Shown: piece by piece, positions 15,505 to 24,219 of the stretch
Layout of the letters: each line of letters begins with the position of its first letter
How positions within the stretch are numbered: the first letter of the stretch is position 1
DNA from: Pseudomonadota bacterium
GTDB taxonomy: Bacteria; Desulfobacterota; Binatia; Binatales; Binataceae
NCBI GenBank assembly: GCA_021324855.1
Contig: JAJPIG010000006.1
Span: 1 to 32,343, forward strand
Direction: 5' to 3'
DNA length: 32,343 nucleotides
Program-made: the position numbers and the translations under genes
The notes under the pieces: model-generated
Told to the model about the DNA's origin: nothing
Database searches by the model: none
Seen by the model: only the letters and a program-made list of their open reading frames with translations

Positions 15505-16467
15505 CTAGTCGCTGGCGAGATTCCTCATCATCGCGGTTGCGACCGAGGACTCGGGACATTCGCTATGATCGTTGACGAGCTTCTGGAGCGTCAGCCGCGC
15601 GTCAATGCGGTCGTTGATCTGCATGAAGGCCTGGCCTTCGCGCAGCAGCGCGGGGCAGCTGAAGCGGCCCTTCGGGAACCGCATCGCGAGATCGTTGAAC
15701 TGCAGAATCGCCTGATCGTACTTGTTCATTTCGTAAAGCGCGTTGGCTGAGAAATATTCGGCCGGTTCTGAGAGCGGGGACTTCGGGAAGCGGCGCATCA
15801 TGGTGGCGAAGCGCGCGGCGGCCTCCTGATACTGGCCGGCCTTCATCTGCTGGAGACCCTTCAAGTAAAGCGCCGCGCCGGGATCGCCGCTGGTCTGTGC
15901 GGATGCGATCTCGTGATCGATCGAGGCGCGCCAATCCGCCGCCTCGGCGGACGGCGGCGTTTCGGGCGCGCCCGCCTCTTCACCGCCCGTTTCCGTGCCG
16001 GGCGGCGTACCGGTTGCAAATTCAGGCGGCGGCGTCTCGCCGGGTACGGCCGGTGGCGTGCCCGCCGCCGCACCGCCGCTCTCCGGGCTGGCGCCGGGAC
16101 TCGCTGCTGCGCCCGGCATCGCCGGCGCACCCGGCGCACTTGGCGGCATCCCGGTAGCACCGGCCTGGAGCGCGCTCACCTCGCTTTCGAGCTTGCTGAC
16201 GCGCGCCGCGAGCGCCTTGTTTCCGCGGCCACTCCCGCCGCCGCCACCTCCATGGCGCAGCTCATCGACCTCATCCTGAAGCTGGCTCACCTGCTGCTTG
16301 AGCGCATCGATCTCCTGCTGATTGCTGGCGATCAGACCGCGCGTAGCAAACTGGTTGTTGCTGAGCTGCTGGAGATCGCTCTGCGTCGGGCCGCATCCGG
16401 CGGCGAGCGCGAGCGCAGCGACGAGCGCGATCGTCCGCGCTATGAGCCTGACCTCGAGAGCGTTCAT
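15505..16467 (-). CDS. cpoB: Tol-Pal system protein CpoB/YbgF, lipoprotein form
   Basis: 320 residues from ATG 16467, which overlaps the pal stop (TGATG). Periplasmic coordinator of Tol-Pal constriction with peptidoglycan synthesis. A lipobox (LAAGC, Cys at residue 25) predicts a lipidated protein, unlike soluble E. coli CpoB. A coiled-coil region follows (about 30-75, LKQQVSQLQDEVDEL), then a glycine run, a second short coil (VSKLESEVSAL) and a Pro/Ala/Gly/Glu-rich linker of about 80 residues. The C-terminal third has TPR repeats (ALYLKGLQQMKAGQYQEAAA, ALYEMNKYDQAILQFNDLA). The 25-codon open extension upstream lies inside pal and is not used. Confidence 0.9.
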   Translation of the reverse strand: MNALEVRLIARTIALVAALALAAGCGPTQSDLQQLSNNQFATRGLIASNQQEIDALKQQVSQLQDEVDELRHGGGGGGSGRGNKALAARVSKLESEVSALQAGATGMPPSAPGAPAMPGAAASPGASPESGGAAAGTPPAVPGETPPPEFATGTPPGTETGGEEAGAPETPPSAEAADWRASIDHEIASAQTSGDPGAALYLKGLQQMKAGQYQEAAARFATMMRRFPKSPLSEPAEYFSANALYEMNKYDQAILQFNDLAMRFPKGRFSCPALLREGQAFMQINDRIDARLTLQKLVNDHSECPESSVATAMMRNLASD

Positions 16468-17048
16468 CAGCCCTGCGAGCCCTGGATCACGAAGTGGTCG
16501 CGTCGATTCTGAGCCCAGCACTCCTCGTTGTGGTCGGTGCAAAGGGGCAGCTCCTTGCCGTAGCTGATGGTTGACATACGATCGGGCGCGATCCCGAGCG
16601 TCTGAAGATAGTCCTTCGCCGCCTGCGCGCGCCGCGCGCCGAGCGCGATGTTGTATTCCTCGGAACCGCGCTCATCGCAATGGCCCTCGATCTGGACGCG
16701 GGCATTCGCATGGTCCTGCAGCCATTTGGCGTTGCTCTTCAAGACTTCGCCGTCCTGGGTCGTGATCGTGTAGTCGTTGTAGCCGAAGTGGATGTCGGAG
16801 AGCGGCCCGGTCTGTCCCGCGCCGAGATCGCCACCCTGCTTCCATTTTTCAAGCGAGTTGCCGCCGCCGAGGTTTCCTTCGCCGAGCTGGCTGCCGTTCG
16901 CGCCCTGAGCGCCGGCGCCGGGCTGCGGTTTGTTGGAAGAGCATCCAGCGATCGCGAATGCGACCGTTATCGAGAGCAGCATCGCCGCGCGGCGCAGACG
17001 CGCCAAATTATTCCCCAAGCCACCACGACCATGCCGGTGATGTGTCAT
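16467..17048 (-). CDS. pal: Peptidoglycan-associated lipoprotein
   Basis: 193 residues. Outer-membrane lipoprotein that binds peptidoglycan and TolB. I chose the ATG at 17048: GGAGG lies 9 nt upstream, whereas an in-frame ATG at 17057 abuts the GGAGG with no spacing. The signal ends in the lipobox AIAGC, with the lipidated Cys at 36, after an unusually long basic N-region rich in His and Arg. The OmpA-like domain carries IHFGYNDYTI, the diagnostic IEGHCDERGSEEYNIALG and RRAQAAKDYL. Its start overlaps tolB by 41 nt and its stop overlaps cpoB by one base, so translation of the three is tightly coupled. Confidence 0.94.
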   Translation of the reverse strand: MTHHRHGRGGLGNNLARLRRAAMLLSITVAFAIAGCSSNKPQPGAGAQGANGSQLGEGNLGGGNSLEKWKQGGDLGAGQTGPLSDIHFGYNDYTITTQDGEVLKSNAKWLQDHANARVQIEGHCDERGSEEYNIALGARRAQAAKDYLQTLGIAPDRMSTISYGKELPLCTDHNEECWAQNRRDHFVIQGSQG

Positions 17049-18318
17049 TGCCGTCATCCTCCGTAAGCGCCGAAACAATTGTAGGGTTGTTGGCCTGCAT
17101 AATATAGATGCGCGCGCGGCCACTGCGCGTAGAGCTGAACGCTATATACCGCCCGTCGGGTGACCACGAGGGCGACGTATTGCTGCCGTCGGTTGTGAGC
17201 CGCAGCGCCTTGCCGCCCGCGGTTGGAATGACATAGATGTCGAAGCGGCCGCCTTCGCGACTTTCGTAGGCAATCTTGCTCGCATCCGGCGAGAACGACG
17301 GCGCGGAATTGTAGCTGCCCTCGTAAGTGACCCGGCGAGCCGCGCCGCCGTCGAGCGGCATCACGTAGATCTGCGGACGCCCCGAACGATCCGAGCAGAA
17401 CGCGAGTTGCGATCCGTCGGATGAGATCGATGGATTGACGTTGATCGCGTTGTCGTGCGTGAGCGCCCGGATGCGATTACCCGCGCTGTCGAGCAGATAG
17501 AGGTTGGTGTAGCCGCCCGACTCGATCGCCGCCACGATCCGATCGCCCGACGGCGTAAGCGCGCCGCCCACCATCCGGCCCAGGTTGCTCTGGATCTTCA
17601 CCTCGCGCTTGGCCTCGAGATCGACCAGGTAGAGCGCCGGTTCATCGCTTTTGTACGACAGATAAATCAGATGACGGACGGTTTTGTCGAAATGCGGGAA
17701 CAGGTTGATGGTCGGATTGTTGGTGATTTGGAACAGACCGTCGCCGTCGAGGTAGGAGACGTAAACTTCCTTGTAGCGGCTGTTGCCGGTCGAGACGAAG
17801 GCAAGCTTGGTGTCGAACGGGCCGCGTGTTCCGGTCACCGCCTTCATCACGGCGTCGGCAAAGCGCCGCGCCATCTCGCGGACATCGCTCGGCGCGCCGA
17901 CGAACCGCTTGCCCATCATGCGCTGCTGCGTGCTGACATCGAACAGCATCGCCGTCAGCTCTACCTGCGAACCCTGGGCCTTAACGGAGCCCTTCACCAG
18001 GAACAGCGCGTTGATCGAGCTCCAGTCGGCGAAATTGATCTGGCCGACATCGTAACCGGAACTTTGCGGCTTCTCGATGTAAGAGTCGGGATCGAGAATT
18101 TTGAAATCGCCCGAAAGCTTGAGATTGCGCATGAGCGTGCTGACGAAGCGGCCCGAGATGCGGCCTTCATCGTCGCCGCCTAGGTTCTTGAGCTGCGAAA
18201 TAGCGATGTTCGCGACCTGGCTCGGACCCTCGATCGTCATCCGGAGCGGCTGGGCCGACGCTGGCGCGCATACGTATGCGATTAGGATCAGAACCAGAAG
18301 AGGGATAAGCCGTTTCAT
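17008..18318 (-). CDS. tolB: Tol-Pal system periplasmic beta-propeller protein TolB
   Basis: 436 residues from ATG 18318, which begins a normal signal peptide (LIPLLVLILIAYVCAPASAQ, cut near 23). The 14-codon upstream extension lacks a signal logic and is dropped. The N-terminal domain (about 25-165) includes the ISGRF..TLMRNLKLSGDF block. The C-terminal six-bladed propeller shows the repeated SPDG-type blades (LTPSGDRIVAA, ISSDGSQLAFCSDRSG, FSPDASKIAYESREGG, WSPDGRYIAFSSTRSG). It links TolA to Pal in the periplasm. It ends in PAWSWWLGE and overlaps the start of pal. Confidence 0.96.
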   Translation of the reverse strand: MKRLIPLLVLILIAYVCAPASAQPLRMTIEGPSQVANIAISQLKNLGGDDEGRISGRFVSTLMRNLKLSGDFKILDPDSYIEKPQSSGYDVGQINFADWSSINALFLVKGSVKAQGSQVELTAMLFDVSTQQRMMGKRFVGAPSDVREMARRFADAVMKAVTGTRGPFDTKLAFVSTGNSRYKEVYVSYLDGDGLFQITNNPTINLFPHFDKTVRHLIYLSYKSDEPALYLVDLEAKREVKIQSNLGRMVGGALTPSGDRIVAAIESGGYTNLYLLDSAGNRIRALTHDNAINVNPSISSDGSQLAFCSDRSGRPQIYVMPLDGGAARRVTYEGSYNSAPSFSPDASKIAYESREGGRFDIYVIPTAGGKALRLTTDGSNTSPSWSPDGRYIAFSSTRSGRARIYIMQANNPTIVSALTEDDGNDTSPAWSWWLGE

Positions 18319-18387
18319 GTCTGCTGAGCACCTGTGCTGGAAATCGAGCCGCCGCCGCACACCTCATCCACTTCGCGTTCCGGGAAG

Positions 18388-19419
18388 CTACGACTGCAGC
18401 TCGCCGGGTTTGAACTCCGCCTCCACCCCCTGCTCGAATTGCGAGCGATACTTCTCGGGAGGTGGCGGGAACGGGGCTGCCCGCCGGATCGCGCGTACCA
18501 CCGAGTCGTCGAAGGCGGCGTCGCGTGAGCTTTCGAGTACCTTGACTCCGTTCAACTCACCATTGGGACCGATCGCAAAGAGCACTTCGGTGCTGAGATC
18601 GTTGTTCGCGCCGGGGAAGCTCCATGCGTCCTTGATCCGTTTCCTGATGGTCTCGTAGTAGAGCAGAAATTCCGGGTCCTGTTGAATCCCATTGCTGCCA
18701 GTTCCCGGGCCGACGCCATAGCCCGTGCCGGCGATTGAGCGGCTAGCAACCACCGGACCAGCGTTGCTTTCGGAATTAGAACGCGCCGGCGGGATTTTCT
18801 TGCTGCTCTTTTCGAGTTCCTCATGCACCTTTTCAAGCGCCGCACGCAAATCGGGGGTTGGCTCGGCCTCCGCGACCATCACCCTGGGCGATGGTGCTGT
18901 GTGCGGATGACGCCGAACCATGGGCGTCGGGGCAGGCGTCGGACGCGCTCGATGCCGCGGCCGCGGGGTGGGCGTCGGCTTGGACGCGGGGCGCGGCGTA
19001 TGCCGCGGATGCGGCGTTGCGGTATGCCGTGGGCGAGGTGTCGAGGTCGGCTCGGGCGGTGGCGGAGTGGGTGTCGGGGTTGGTTTGCGCCGTTCTTTGA
19101 GAGCGATCGCGTTGGTATCGGGCTCCTTCGGCGGGATTATTTTCGATTCTGTCCGCGGCGGTTCTTTCCTGGTCTCCTCGCGCATCGCGAGCCTGCGGTG
19201 CGATAGCGGAGGCAACGGATGCGTCCCGAGATCGCCCGCCGGCAGGTTATCGAGCACCTGGACGGTGTAAACCGGCGGCGGGGCATGCTTCAGCCGCAGG
19301 AAATCGGGCAACACGAATAGGAACAACAGAATCAGCCCGGCGTGAATTATCGCCGAGGCGAAGATCGCTGCGAAATAGCCCAGCCGCTGCCGGCCGCCAC
19401 TAAGGTCCGGACGTGCCAC
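18388..19419 (-). CDS. tolA: TolA-like energy-transducing protein (TonB C-terminal domain)
   Basis: 343 residues from a GTG start inside tolR (20-nt overlap). One transmembrane helix at about residues 14-38. A periplasmic stretch at about 112-178 is extremely rich in Pro, Thr, Arg and His (PTPTPTPPPPEP, RPRHTATPHPRH). A short charged helix follows (LRAALEKVHEELEKSSKK). The last 90 residues are a TonB/TolA C-terminal domain (YYETIRKRIKDAWSFPG, VLFAIGPNGELNGVKVLESS, AAPFPPPP). Position between tolR and tolB fixes the TolA role, although the spacer is TonB-like rather than the Ala/Lys helix of E. coli TolA. The repeat-like DNA here is coding. Confidence 0.9.
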   Translation of the reverse strand: MARPDLSGGRQRLGYFAAIFASAIIHAGLILLFLFVLPDFLRLKHAPPPVYTVQVLDNLPAGDLGTHPLPPLSHRRLAMREETRKEPPRTESKIIPPKEPDTNAIALKERRKPTPTPTPPPPEPTSTPRPRHTATPHPRHTPRPASKPTPTPRPRHRARPTPAPTPMVRRHPHTAPSPRVMVAEAEPTPDLRAALEKVHEELEKSSKKIPPARSNSESNAGPVVASRSIAGTGYGVGPGTGSNGIQQDPEFLLYYETIRKRIKDAWSFPGANNDLSTEVLFAIGPNGELNGVKVLESSRDAAFDDSVVRAIRRAAPFPPPPEKYRSQFEQGVEAEFKPGELQS

Positions 19420-19861
19420 TGGCGCGCTCGGCCGCGGCGGAGCCCCCGTCTTCCGCCGACGGCATCTCGGTCACCAATCCCACCTTGTCGATCCCGGCCG
19501 CCTTGATCGCCGCCATCGTCGACACCACCTCACCGTATGCGACGCTCTGATCGGCGCGGATGAAGACCTCGCGGTCGGGGCGCTCCTTCGCGATCGCGCG
19601 GAGCTTCGTCGTCAGCTCATCGCGCGTCATCCGCGTATCGTTCAAAAAGACGCCCTTGTCGTGAGTCACCGAGACGACGAATTGCTCTTCCTTGCCCGGC
19701 AGCCCTTCGGCTTTGACCCTAGGCAGCGCGACTTGAACACCCTGCTGGATGATCGGCGCGGTGACCATGAAGATCAGCAGCAGCACCAGCATCACGTCGA
19801 CCAGCGGCGTGACGTTGATCTGCGATACGAGCTGACCGCGCTGTCCGGGTTCGAACGCCAT
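19400..19861 (-). CDS. tolR: ExbD/TolR family biopolymer transport protein
   Basis: 153 residues. Stator partner of TolQ in the proton-driven Tol motor of the inner membrane. One transmembrane helix (about 19-38, PLVDVMLVLLLIFMVTAP) contains Asp22, the proton-carrying residue of the family. The periplasmic domain (about 45-135) is normal (VFLNDTRMTRDEL, REVFIRADQSVAYGEVV). The tail is low-complexity Ala/Gly/Ser. It starts 4 nt after the tolQ stop and overlaps tolA by 20 nt. Confidence 0.95.
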   Translation of the reverse strand: MAFEPGQRGQLVSQINVTPLVDVMLVLLLIFMVTAPIIQQGVQVALPRVKAEGLPGKEEQFVVSVTHDKGVFLNDTRMTRDELTTKLRAIAKERPDREVFIRADQSVAYGEVVSTMAAIKAAGIDKVGLVTEMPSAEDGGSAAAERASGTSGP

Positions 19862-19865
19862 TTAC

Positions 19866-20573
19866 TTACGAGAGGAAGTGACGCTCCGCGATGTTGAGAA
19901 ATTCAGCGACGAAGTTGCCCATTTCAACATCGAGCTCGCGAACCTTGGCATTGAGATGGTTGTAAAACGCCTGCGCCGGGATCGCTGCGATGAGCCCGCC
20001 GAGCGTTGTGATCAATGCCTCGGCGATTCCGGGCGCCACCGCCTGGATGCTCGACGTATGCGCCGCCGAGAGGCCCATGAAGGCCGTCATGATACCCCAG
20101 ACGGTGCCGAGCAATCCGATGAACGGGCAGGTCGATGCAGTCGTCGCAAGGAACGGCAACCCGGCTTCGAGCTTCGTCAGCTCCACGTTCTGCTGACGCT
20201 TCATCGCGCGGCTGACGTTCTCGACCCCGCCGAGATCGGTCGAAAAGCCGCTTTCGGCGCCGACCGCCTGGCGCTTGGCGCGCGTGAGCTGGAGCAGTTC
20301 CTGGTAGCCGGCGCGAAACACCTGCGCGACCGGGCTCTTCTTAAGCCCGACGCTCGCGGTATGAATCGCAGCGAGGTTCTTCGATTCCCAGAAGATCGAG
20401 ATGAAGCGTTCGGATTCGCGGCGTGCGGCGGAGATCTGGCTGAACTTGTAGAGAATGATGCCCCAGCTTACGACCGAGAAGAAGAACAGCAGCGCCAGGA
20501 TGCCTTGAACGAACGGACCGGTGCCGAAGATCAGGTCCGCCACCCCCACCCCGCCGCCAAGCTCGTGAAACAT
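19866..20573 (-). CDS. tolQ: MotA/TolQ/ExbB family proton channel protein
   Basis: 235 residues. Inner-membrane proton-channel subunit of the Tol motor. Three membrane segments: about 21-42 (VQGILALLFFFSVVSWGIILY), about 142-165 and about 175-200. The family signature runs through FIGLLGTVWGIMTAF and PGIAEALITTLGGLIAAIPA. The large cytoplasmic loop lies between segments one and two. First gene of the tol-pal operon, with a perfect TATAAT box 28 nt upstream of the start. The ribosome site (GCGGGG) is weak. Confidence 0.96.
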   Translation of the reverse strand: MFHELGGGVGVADLIFGTGPFVQGILALLFFFSVVSWGIILYKFSQISAARRESERFISIFWESKNLAAIHTASVGLKKSPVAQVFRAGYQELLQLTRAKRQAVGAESGFSTDLGGVENVSRAMKRQQNVELTKLEAGLPFLATTASTCPFIGLLGTVWGIMTAFMGLSAAHTSSIQAVAPGIAEALITTLGGLIAAIPAQAFYNHLNAKVRELDVEMGNFVAEFLNIAERHFLS

Positions 20574-20600
20574 AAACCCCGCTTAGCTCCAAGGTGATAA

Positions 20601-20629
20601 ATTATACGGATTCGCCCGCGATCTGAAAC
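20601..20629 (-). promoter_or_regulatory. Promoter of the tol-pal operon
   Basis: On the minus strand, GTTTCA (20629-20624), a 17-nt spacer and a perfect TATAAT (20606-20601) lie 27 nt upstream of the tolQ ATG. The -35 is weak and the -10 is consensus. Confidence 0.55.
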
Positions 20630-20648
20630 AGGCGTGGTTCGTCGGGAT

Positions 20649-20678
20649 TTGCCGCCGACGCGAAGGCTCGTCTATAAG
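20649..20678 (+). promoter_or_regulatory. Possible promoter of the Rieske oxygenase gene
   Basis: TTGCCG (20649-20654), an 18-nt spacer and TATAAG (20673-20678), about 60 nt before the start. It is divergent from the tolQ promoter within the same 167-nt gap. Confidence 0.4.
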
Positions 20679-20740
20679 TCTGGATAATTCGGCCGGGGTG
20701 GCCTGCGCGACAACTCGGTTTCGAGTCGGGAGACTAAATC

Positions 20741-21785
20741 ATGTTTCTGCGCAACTACTGGTACGTGGCGGCGTTCAGCGATGAAGTCCGCGAGGAACCC
20801 CTCGGCCGCACCATCCTGAACGAACCCGTAGCACTGTTCCGAACCAAAAGCGGCGCCGTCGCCGCACTCGAAGATCGATGCTCTCATCGCTGGATGCCGC
20901 TCTCCAAGGGATGGGTCGATGGCGAGATGCTGGTCTGCTGCTATCACGGCGTCGCCTTCGACAGCGCGGGCGCCTGCGTGCGCGTGCCGGGGCGCGACAC
21001 GCCGCAGCCCGGCCTTGCCGTGCGCCGCTTCCCGACGGTCGAGCGCTACGGCGCGATCTGGATCTGGATGGGCGACCCGCAACTCGCCGATCCCGCGAAA
21101 ATTCTCGATTGCAAGCTGATGGACCCCGGCGGGCAAAAACGGCAGCCGCGTCTATCTGCATGCCAACGCGAATTACATGTTCATCAGCGACAATCTCTGC
21201 GATCTGCTCCACGTCGCTTTCCTGCACAACTCCGCGCGCAAGAATTCATCGAGCATCGGCAACACCCTGATGGAGAACGGCAGGCTCGATGTCGGCCAGC
21301 GCGGCGACAGCGTGATCGCCAACTGGACTTGGACCGATGTTCCCACCCCGCCGACCTGGCGCCGCCTCGGCAACCTAGGCGACCGCGCCGACGGCTGGAT
21401 TCTCTCGACCTTCGTGCCGCCGTCGTTCCTGATCAATCCGATCGGCTTTGCCGAGGCCGGCACCGGCGGGATCGACAGCCCGCTGCCGCAAGGCCGCGGC
21501 AAGTTCAGCTTCACCAACTATCAATGCATCACGCCCGAGACCGAGCGCTCGACGCATTTTTTCAAGCTGGTGGCGCACGAATGGCCCGCCGATCTGATCC
21601 CCCACGGCCTTGAGATGATCAGGAACGTCAATGCCGAGGACATCTGGGCGATGGAGCTGCAACAACAGGCGCTCGATCGCGATCCCGCGGGGCAGATGCG
21701 CCCGATACCCACCGATGAAGGCGTGATCAGGATGCGCCGGCTGATGGACCGGCTGCTCAAGGAAGAGGCCGCCCGCGCGGGCTGA
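20741..21785 (+). pseudogene. Rieske non-haem iron oxygenase, alpha subunit (single frameshift)
   Basis: The start at 20741 has a GGGAGA ribosome site. Frame one encodes the Rieske domain: Cys47-x-His49 and Cys66-x2-His69 bind the [2Fe-2S] cluster (DRCSHR, CCYHG). After about residue 130 this frame turns to nonsense. The neighbouring frame then continues the protein with VYLHANANYMFISDNL, the mononuclear-iron motif DNLCDLLHVAFLH, and a normal end at 21785. One extra base in the run ccccggcgggcaaaaa (21124-21139) explains the shift; removing one C or one A restores a protein of about 347 residues, the usual size of vanillate O-demethylase/PaO-type oxygenases. Substrate unknown; no reductase gene is adjacent. 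It could be a true pseudogene or a sequencing error in a homopolymer. Confidence 0.85.
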
Positions 21786-21978
21786 GATCGCGAAATCGCG
21801 TCTTCTGTCTCTGTTTGACCCATCGTTGCAACTGCGTCGACTCAGGGTCTCGCGCGAGAAGGCGTCGAAGCCTAACATCCGTGTTGTATTGTGCTAGCTT
21901 TGAAAGCATCCGCTTGACGGCTCGAATTTTGCGTGAAGCTTTACCGAAGTTTTCCAGCTTACAGGGAGGAACGGACCA

Positions 21979-22983
21979 ATGGCGGCCAGGATCGCTATAA
22001 ACGGGTTCGGCCGGATTGGCCGGATGTTTCTGCGCGCTGCGCTGAATAACAAAGAGCTCGAAGTTGTTGCTGTCAATGACATCACGGACGCCGCTACGCT
22101 CGCCCATCTGCTGAAGTATGACTCTGTCCATGGCACGCTCAAACAACAAATCCAAGCCGAGGGCAATCAGATCATGGTCGATGGCCGCGCGTTCACGGTG
22201 CTCGCGGAACGCGATCCGGCTAAACTGCCATGGTCGAAGATGGGCGTGCAGATCGTGGTCGAGTCGACCGGACTGTTCACCGCGCGCGACAAGGCCGCGG
22301 CTCATCTCGCGGCCGGCGCGCGCAAAGTCATAATCAGCGCTCCGGGCGAAAACGCCGACGTCACGCTGTGCATGGGCGTCAACCAGGAGGCGTACGATCC
22401 CGCCCGGCATCAGGTGATCTCGAACGCTTCGTGCACCACCAACTGCCTCGCCCCGATCGCGAAGGTGTTGCACGAGAGCTTCGGCATCGTGCACGGCCTG
22501 ATGACAACCGTGCATTCCTACACCGGCGATCAGAACTTGGTCGACGGACCCCATCGCGATCTTCGCCGCGCGCGCGCGTCGGCCGTCTCGATGGTACCGA
22601 CGTCGACCGGCGCGGCCCGCGCGATCGGACTCGTGCTGCCGGCGCTGAAGGGCAAGCTCGACGGCATCGCGATTCGCGTGCCGACCGCCAACGTCTCGGT
22701 CGTCGATCTGACCGCGACGCTGTCGCGCAGCACCGACGTGAAGGGCGTGAACGACGCGATGAAGGCGGCGGCCGAGGGGCCGCTGAAAGGCATCCTCGCC
22801 TACAGCGCCTTGCCGCTGGTGTCGGTCGACTTCAACGAAAATCCGCATTCGTCGATTTTCGATGCGCCGCTGACCAAGGTGATCGACGGCACGCTGGTCA
22901 AGGTTTTCTCGTGGTACGACAACGAATGGGGTTACTCATGCCGGCTGGCCGACGTGACCGCGTTCGTCGCATCGCGAATCTAA
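21979..22983 (+). CDS. gap: Glyceraldehyde-3-phosphate dehydrogenase, type I
   Basis: 334 residues. Oxidises and phosphorylates glyceraldehyde 3-phosphate with NAD+. The Rossmann motif INGFGRIGR is at residues 7-15, VND (32-34) suggests NAD preference, the catalytic Cys152 sits in SNASCTTN and the catalytic His179 in TTVHSYTGDQ. The closing block VKVFSWYDNEWGYSCR is typical. A strong GGGAGGA ribosome site precedes the ATG. First gene of gap-pgk-tpiA-secG. The 193-nt upstream gap has a TTGACG hexamer (21914-21919) without a good -10, and a perfect palindrome TCTCGCGCGAGA (21848-21859). Confidence 0.98.
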   Translation: MAARIAINGFGRIGRMFLRAALNNKELEVVAVNDITDAATLAHLLKYDSVHGTLKQQIQAEGNQIMVDGRAFTVLAERDPAKLPWSKMGVQIVVESTGLFTARDKAAAHLAAGARKVIISAPGENADVTLCMGVNQEAYDPARHQVISNASCTTNCLAPIAKVLHESFGIVHGLMTTVHSYTGDQNLVDGPHRDLRRARASAVSMVPTSTGAARAIGLVLPALKGKLDGIAIRVPTANVSVVDLTATLSRSTDVKGVNDAMKAAAEGPLKGILAYSALPLVSVDFNENPHSSIFDAPLTKVIDGTLVKVFSWYDNEWGYSCRLADVTAFVASRI

Positions 22984-23015
22984 GCGAATCCGATGCTGCA
23001 TAGCGTTTCACAGCC

Positions 23016-24188
23016 ATGATCATTCCGGTCTCGCAACTTCCGGTCGCAGGCAAGCGCGTGCTGGTGCGATGCGACTTCAATGTCCCGATCCTTCAGGGCG
23101 AAATCACCGATCCGACCCGGATCGACGCCAGCCTCGAAACCATCCGCTGGATCACGGGCCACGGCGGCGCGGCGATCCTGTGCTCGCATCTCGGCCGCCC
23201 CAAGGAACGGACACCCGAGCTGAGCCTTAAGCCGGTCGCCGCCTATCTGACCAAAGTGCTCGGCCGCAAAGTTGCGCTCGCTCCCGATTGCATCGGCGAA
23301 GTGACCTGCAGGATGGCCGAGACGCTGCCGATGGGCGAGGCGCTGCTGCTCGAAAATCTGCGCTTCCACCCGGAGGAAGAAGCCAACGCTGAGGATTTCG
23401 CGCACGAGCTCGCGCGCGGCAAAAGTGCGTATGTGAACGACGCGTTCGGGACCGCGCATCGCGCGCACGCTTCGACCGCCGGCGTGGTCGCGTTTCTGCC
23501 GGAACGGGCGGCGGGCTTTCTGATGATGCGCGAGCTCGAGGCCTTGCGGGCCTTCACCGAAAATCCCGAACGGCCGCTGATCGCGATTCTCGGCGGCGCC
23601 AAGGTTTCCGACAAGATCGGCGTGATTCGTAACCTCCTGACCAAGGTCAACACGATCCTGATCGGCGGCGCGATGGCCTATACGTTTCTGAAAGCGCGCG
23701 GCATCGCGGTCGGACGCTCGCGCGTCGAGGACGACAAGCGCGAACTCGCCTTACAGCTCATGAGCGAGGCGGCGAATCGCCAGGTCGATTTCGTCCTGCC
23801 CATCGATCACGTGGTCGCGGCGGCTCCCGAAGCGGGCGCGAAGGCCGAGACGGTGGTGCAGATTCCGACCGAGCTGATGGCGCTGGACATCGGACCGCGC
23901 ACGGTCGAAGAGTTCCGCAACCGGCTGGCGGGCGCGCGCACTGTCATCTGGAACGGACCGCTCGGCTATTTCGAGTTGCCGCAGTTCGCGCGGGGCACTT
24001 TGCAGGTCGGCGAGGCAATCGCCAATCACGAGGGCCTCAAAAGCCTCATCGGCGGCGGCGACACGGCCGCGGCGATCGCTCACGCGCCGTGGGCAGGTCG
24101 CTTTACTCATATCTCGACCGGCGGCGGCGCAACGCTCGAATATCTCGAAGGGCTGGTGTTGCCCGGCGTCAAAGCGCTCGAGCGCTGA
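23016..24188 (+). CDS. pgk: Phosphoglycerate kinase
   Basis: 390 residues. Transfers phosphate from 1,3-bisphosphoglycerate to ADP. Substrate-binding block VRCDFNVP (18-24), SHLGRPK (58-63), [12 protein letters not shown], and the hinge/nucleotide blocks [11 protein letters not shown] and [11 protein letters not shown]. The glycine-rich GGGDTAAAI lies near the C-terminus. Full length (family about 390-400). It starts 32 nt after gap; no clear ribosome site, so coupling within the transcript is likely. Confidence 0.98.
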   Translation: MIIPVSQLPVAGKRVLVRCDFNVPILQGEITDPTRIDASLETIRWITGHGGAAILCSHLGRPKERTPELSLKPVAAYLTKVLGRKVALAPDCIGEVTCRMAETLPMGEALLLENLRFHPEEEANAEDFAHELARGKSAYVNDAFGTAHRAHASTAGVVAFLPERAAGFLMMRELEALRAFTENPERPLIAILGGAKVSDKIGVIRNLLTKVNTILIGGAMAYTFLKARGIAVGRSRVEDDKRELALQLMSEAANRQVDFVLPIDHVVAAAPEAGAKAETVVQIPTELMALDIGPRTVEEFRNRLAGARTVIWNGPLGYFELPQFARGTLQVGEAIANHEGLKSLIGGGDTAAAIAHAPWAGRFTHISTGGGATLEYLEGLVLPGVKALER

Positions 24189-24219
24189 TTCGGGCTCAGA
24201 ACCATTGACGGATTCATCG

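Noticed and set aside
18880-19090. Tandem-repeat or CRISPR-like DNA
   Set aside because: The repetition is the Pro/Thr/Arg/His-rich coding sequence of TolA; there are no regular spacers.
21786-21804. Terminator after the Rieske gene
   Set aside because: Only a 4-bp CGCG/CGCG stem with a pyrimidine-rich tail; too weak to call.
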